A DNA stretch of 5,497 nt from Rickettsia typhi. GTDB lineage: Bacteria; Pseudomonadota; Gammaproteobacteria; Burkholderiales; Burkholderiaceae_C. This document shows, piece after piece, positions 5,484 to 5,497 of this stretch (its first letter is position 1; every line of letters starts with the position of its first letter). The DNA is taken from assembly GCA_943325485.2 (NCBI GenBank), contig CALPPP020000100.1, positions 1-5,497 of the forward strand, written 5' to 3'. The position numbers and the translations under genes are program-made. The notes beneath the pieces are model-generated. The model saw only the letters and a program-made list of their open reading frames with translations. It was not told the DNA's origin and ran no database searches.

Positions 5484-5497
5484 ATGCAAAGAAGACA
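5484..5497 (+). CDS. Possible start of the next gene, candidate FccB-type flavoprotein with Tat signal (truncated by window end)
   Basis: An ATG at 5484 lies 9 bases after the cytochrome stop and 6 bases after GAAAG (5473-5477), the same ribosome-site arrangement as the cytochrome gene. The readable codons give M-Q-R-R followed by an incomplete His or Gln codon. A double arginine at positions 3-4 is typical of twin-arginine export signals, and FccB sulfide dehydrogenase flavoproteins are exported that way and encoded directly after their cytochrome. Only four codons are visible, so this is a context-based prediction. Confidence 0.4.

Noticed and set aside
1..5497. CRISPR array, tRNA/rRNA, insertion sequence or phage integrase
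   Set aside because: I saw no regularly spaced repeats, no cloverleaf or rRNA-like stretch, no transposase or integrase frame, and no terminal inverted repeats.

Overview
The window looks like a chromosomal segment from a betaproteobacterium, most likely a Burkholderiales/Comamonadaceae-type freshwater organism (Limnohabitans- or Rhodoferax-like is my best guess). The reasons are the fds-type formate dehydrogenase cluster order, the moderate GC content (roughly 54-58% over most of what I counted), the style of the proteins and the tight gene packing. I could not run a database search, so the taxonomic placement is inference.

Region 1 (1-3658, + strand) is the 3' part of an fds operon (known order fdsG-fdsB-fdsA-fdsC-fdsD), encoding a soluble NAD-dependent molybdenum (or tungsten) formate dehydrogenase. 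It holds the catalytic subunit FdsA, cut by the left edge at about the last Cys of its N-terminal [2Fe-2S] domain. Next come FdsC/FdhD, the sulfurtransferase chaperone that activates the Mo cofactor, starting on a GTG inside the fdsA stop, and the small delta subunit FdsD 7 bases further on. fdsG and fdsB should lie just left of the window. The active site uses cysteine (TGT codon), not selenocysteine.

Region 2 (3659-3823) is a gap of about 165 bases with several short dyads and tandem duplications and at best a weak terminator. It precedes an unrecognised secreted protein gene (3824-4312, + strand) with a good ribosome-binding site and signal peptide.

Region 3 (4314-5051, - strand) is modA, a periplasmic molybdate-binding protein. 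It meets the unknown gene tail to tail with one base between them, and no modB or modC lies beside it. Its position next to a molybdenum enzyme operon suggests local grouping of metal supply with metal use.

Region 4 (5052-5497) is a short divergent control region with an AT-rich dyad. It is followed on the + strand by a small exported class I cytochrome c resembling the cytochrome subunit of flavocytochrome c sulfide dehydrogenase (FccA/SoxE type). The last 14 bases look like the start of a next gene with a twin-arginine beginning (M-Q-R-R), as expected for the flavoprotein partner FccB. Formate oxidation and possible sulfide oxidation thus lie side by side, in keeping with a mixotrophic or chemolithotrophic lifestyle.

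Nothing here is clearly a new system. The points most worth a second look are an abrupt GC/codon-usage change inside fdsA near base 240-280, the stand-alone modA with its dyad, and the unknown secreted protein.
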